Assembly: GCA_002346525.1 (NCBI GenBank)
Contig: DDZY01000154.1
Span: forward strand, 2,108 to 8,633
Length of the DNA stretch: 6,526 nucleotides
Direction: 5' to 3'
Origin: Proteobacteria bacterium UBA2996
GTDB taxonomy: Bacteria > Pseudomonadota > Gammaproteobacteria > Arenicellales > UBA868
Position 1 is the first letter of the stretch. Each line of letters starts with the position of its first letter. Below are positions 6,481 to 6,526 of this stretch, in pieces. A program made the position numbers and the translations under genes. The notes under the pieces were generated by a model. That model ran no database searches. It was not told where the DNA came from and worked only from the letters and a program-made list of their open reading frames with translations.

Positions 6481-6526
6481 GACGCGGCCTTGGCGAGCTT
6501 CGCGCTGCGATGGGTTCGGTCCTGAA
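6477..6526 (-). CDS. rlmN: C-terminal tail of probable 23S rRNA/tRNA adenine-C2 methyltransferase RlmN (5' part outside window)
   Basis: One minus-strand frame at the right edge reads QDRTHRSAKLAKAAS and then TGA at 6479-6477. The DRTxR pattern followed by a basic tail resembles the end of RlmN (E. coli has GDVIDRTKRT near its C-terminus). The two leftover bases at the edge (TT) would fit the preceding Val codon. RlmN is a radical SAM enzyme that methylates A2503 of 23S rRNA and A37 of some tRNAs; its catalytic domain is not in the window. rlmN is the usual upstream neighbour of pilF in gammaproteobacteria, and the stop overlaps the pilW ATG (ATGA), as expected for coupled genes. Only 15 codons are visible, so identification depends on context as much as sequence. 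Confidence 0.6.
   Translation of the reverse strand, partial: QDRTHRSAKLAKAAS
6488..6491 (-). promoter_or_regulatory. Ribosome binding site for pilW
   Basis: AAGG on the minus strand sits 7 bases before the ATG at 6480 and 10 before the ATG at 6477, which supports the upstream start. It lies inside the end of the preceding rlmN reading frame. Confidence 0.45.

Noticed and set aside
5752..6525. Long plus-strand open frame (257 codons) opposite pilW
   Set aside because: It is fully antisense to a clear PilW/PilF gene, has no recognisable domain or ribosome binding site, and its composition is that of a shadow frame of GC-rich coding DNA.
1..6526. Mobile elements, CRISPR arrays, tRNA or riboswitch elements, or a defence-type system
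   Set aside because: I saw no direct-repeat arrays, terminal inverted repeats, transposase motifs or structured RNA; every region is accounted for by conserved housekeeping genes.

Overview
The window is a single, densely packed minus-strand operon segment from a gammaproteobacterium. Read in the direction of transcription (from high to low coordinates), it holds the tail of a probable rlmN, then pilW/pilF, rodZ, hisS, yfgM, bamB and der. This is the conserved gammaproteobacterial rlmN-pilF-rodZ-(ispG)-hisS-yfgM-bamB-der neighbourhood. The bamB, yfgM and pilF-type genes together exclude most non-gammaproteobacterial hosts. The base composition is moderately GC-rich (estimated by eye), and the PilW sequence resembles pseudomonad PilF more than enteric YfgL-region proteins, so I would place it among non-enteric gammaproteobacteria without naming a genus.

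Layout: 6477-6526 is the last codons of a probable rlmN. 5713-6480 is an outer-membrane TPR lipoprotein (PilW/PilF). 4371-5720 is RodZ. 3086-4366 is histidyl-tRNA synthetase. 2411-3073 is the YfgM membrane-anchored TPR protein. 1248-2411 (or 2414) is the BamB lipoprotein. 1-1209 is the first 403 codons of the double GTPase Der, whose end lies beyond the left edge. Junctions are overlaps or gaps of 4, 12 and about 37 bases, so no stretch over 40 bases lacks a gene. I saw no promoter, terminator, RNA gene, mobile element, repeat array or CRISPR.

The genes fall into two jobs. Translation and ribosome production: RlmN (23S rRNA and tRNA methylation), HisRS (histidine charging) and Der (50S assembly). 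Cell envelope: PilW (type IV pilus secretin pilot), RodZ (MreB and cell shape), YfgM (SecYEG/PpiD-associated periplasmic folding) and BamB (outer-membrane protein assembly). The tight packing suggests co-transcription and partly coupled translation.

Most notable departures from the usual plan: ispG is missing between rodZ and hisS; RodZ has a long periplasmic linker divided into an acidic and then a lysine-rich half; and the first GTPase domain of Der has NKAE in place of NKxD. I do not see a new biological system here; this is a conserved housekeeping region with a few lineage-specific details.
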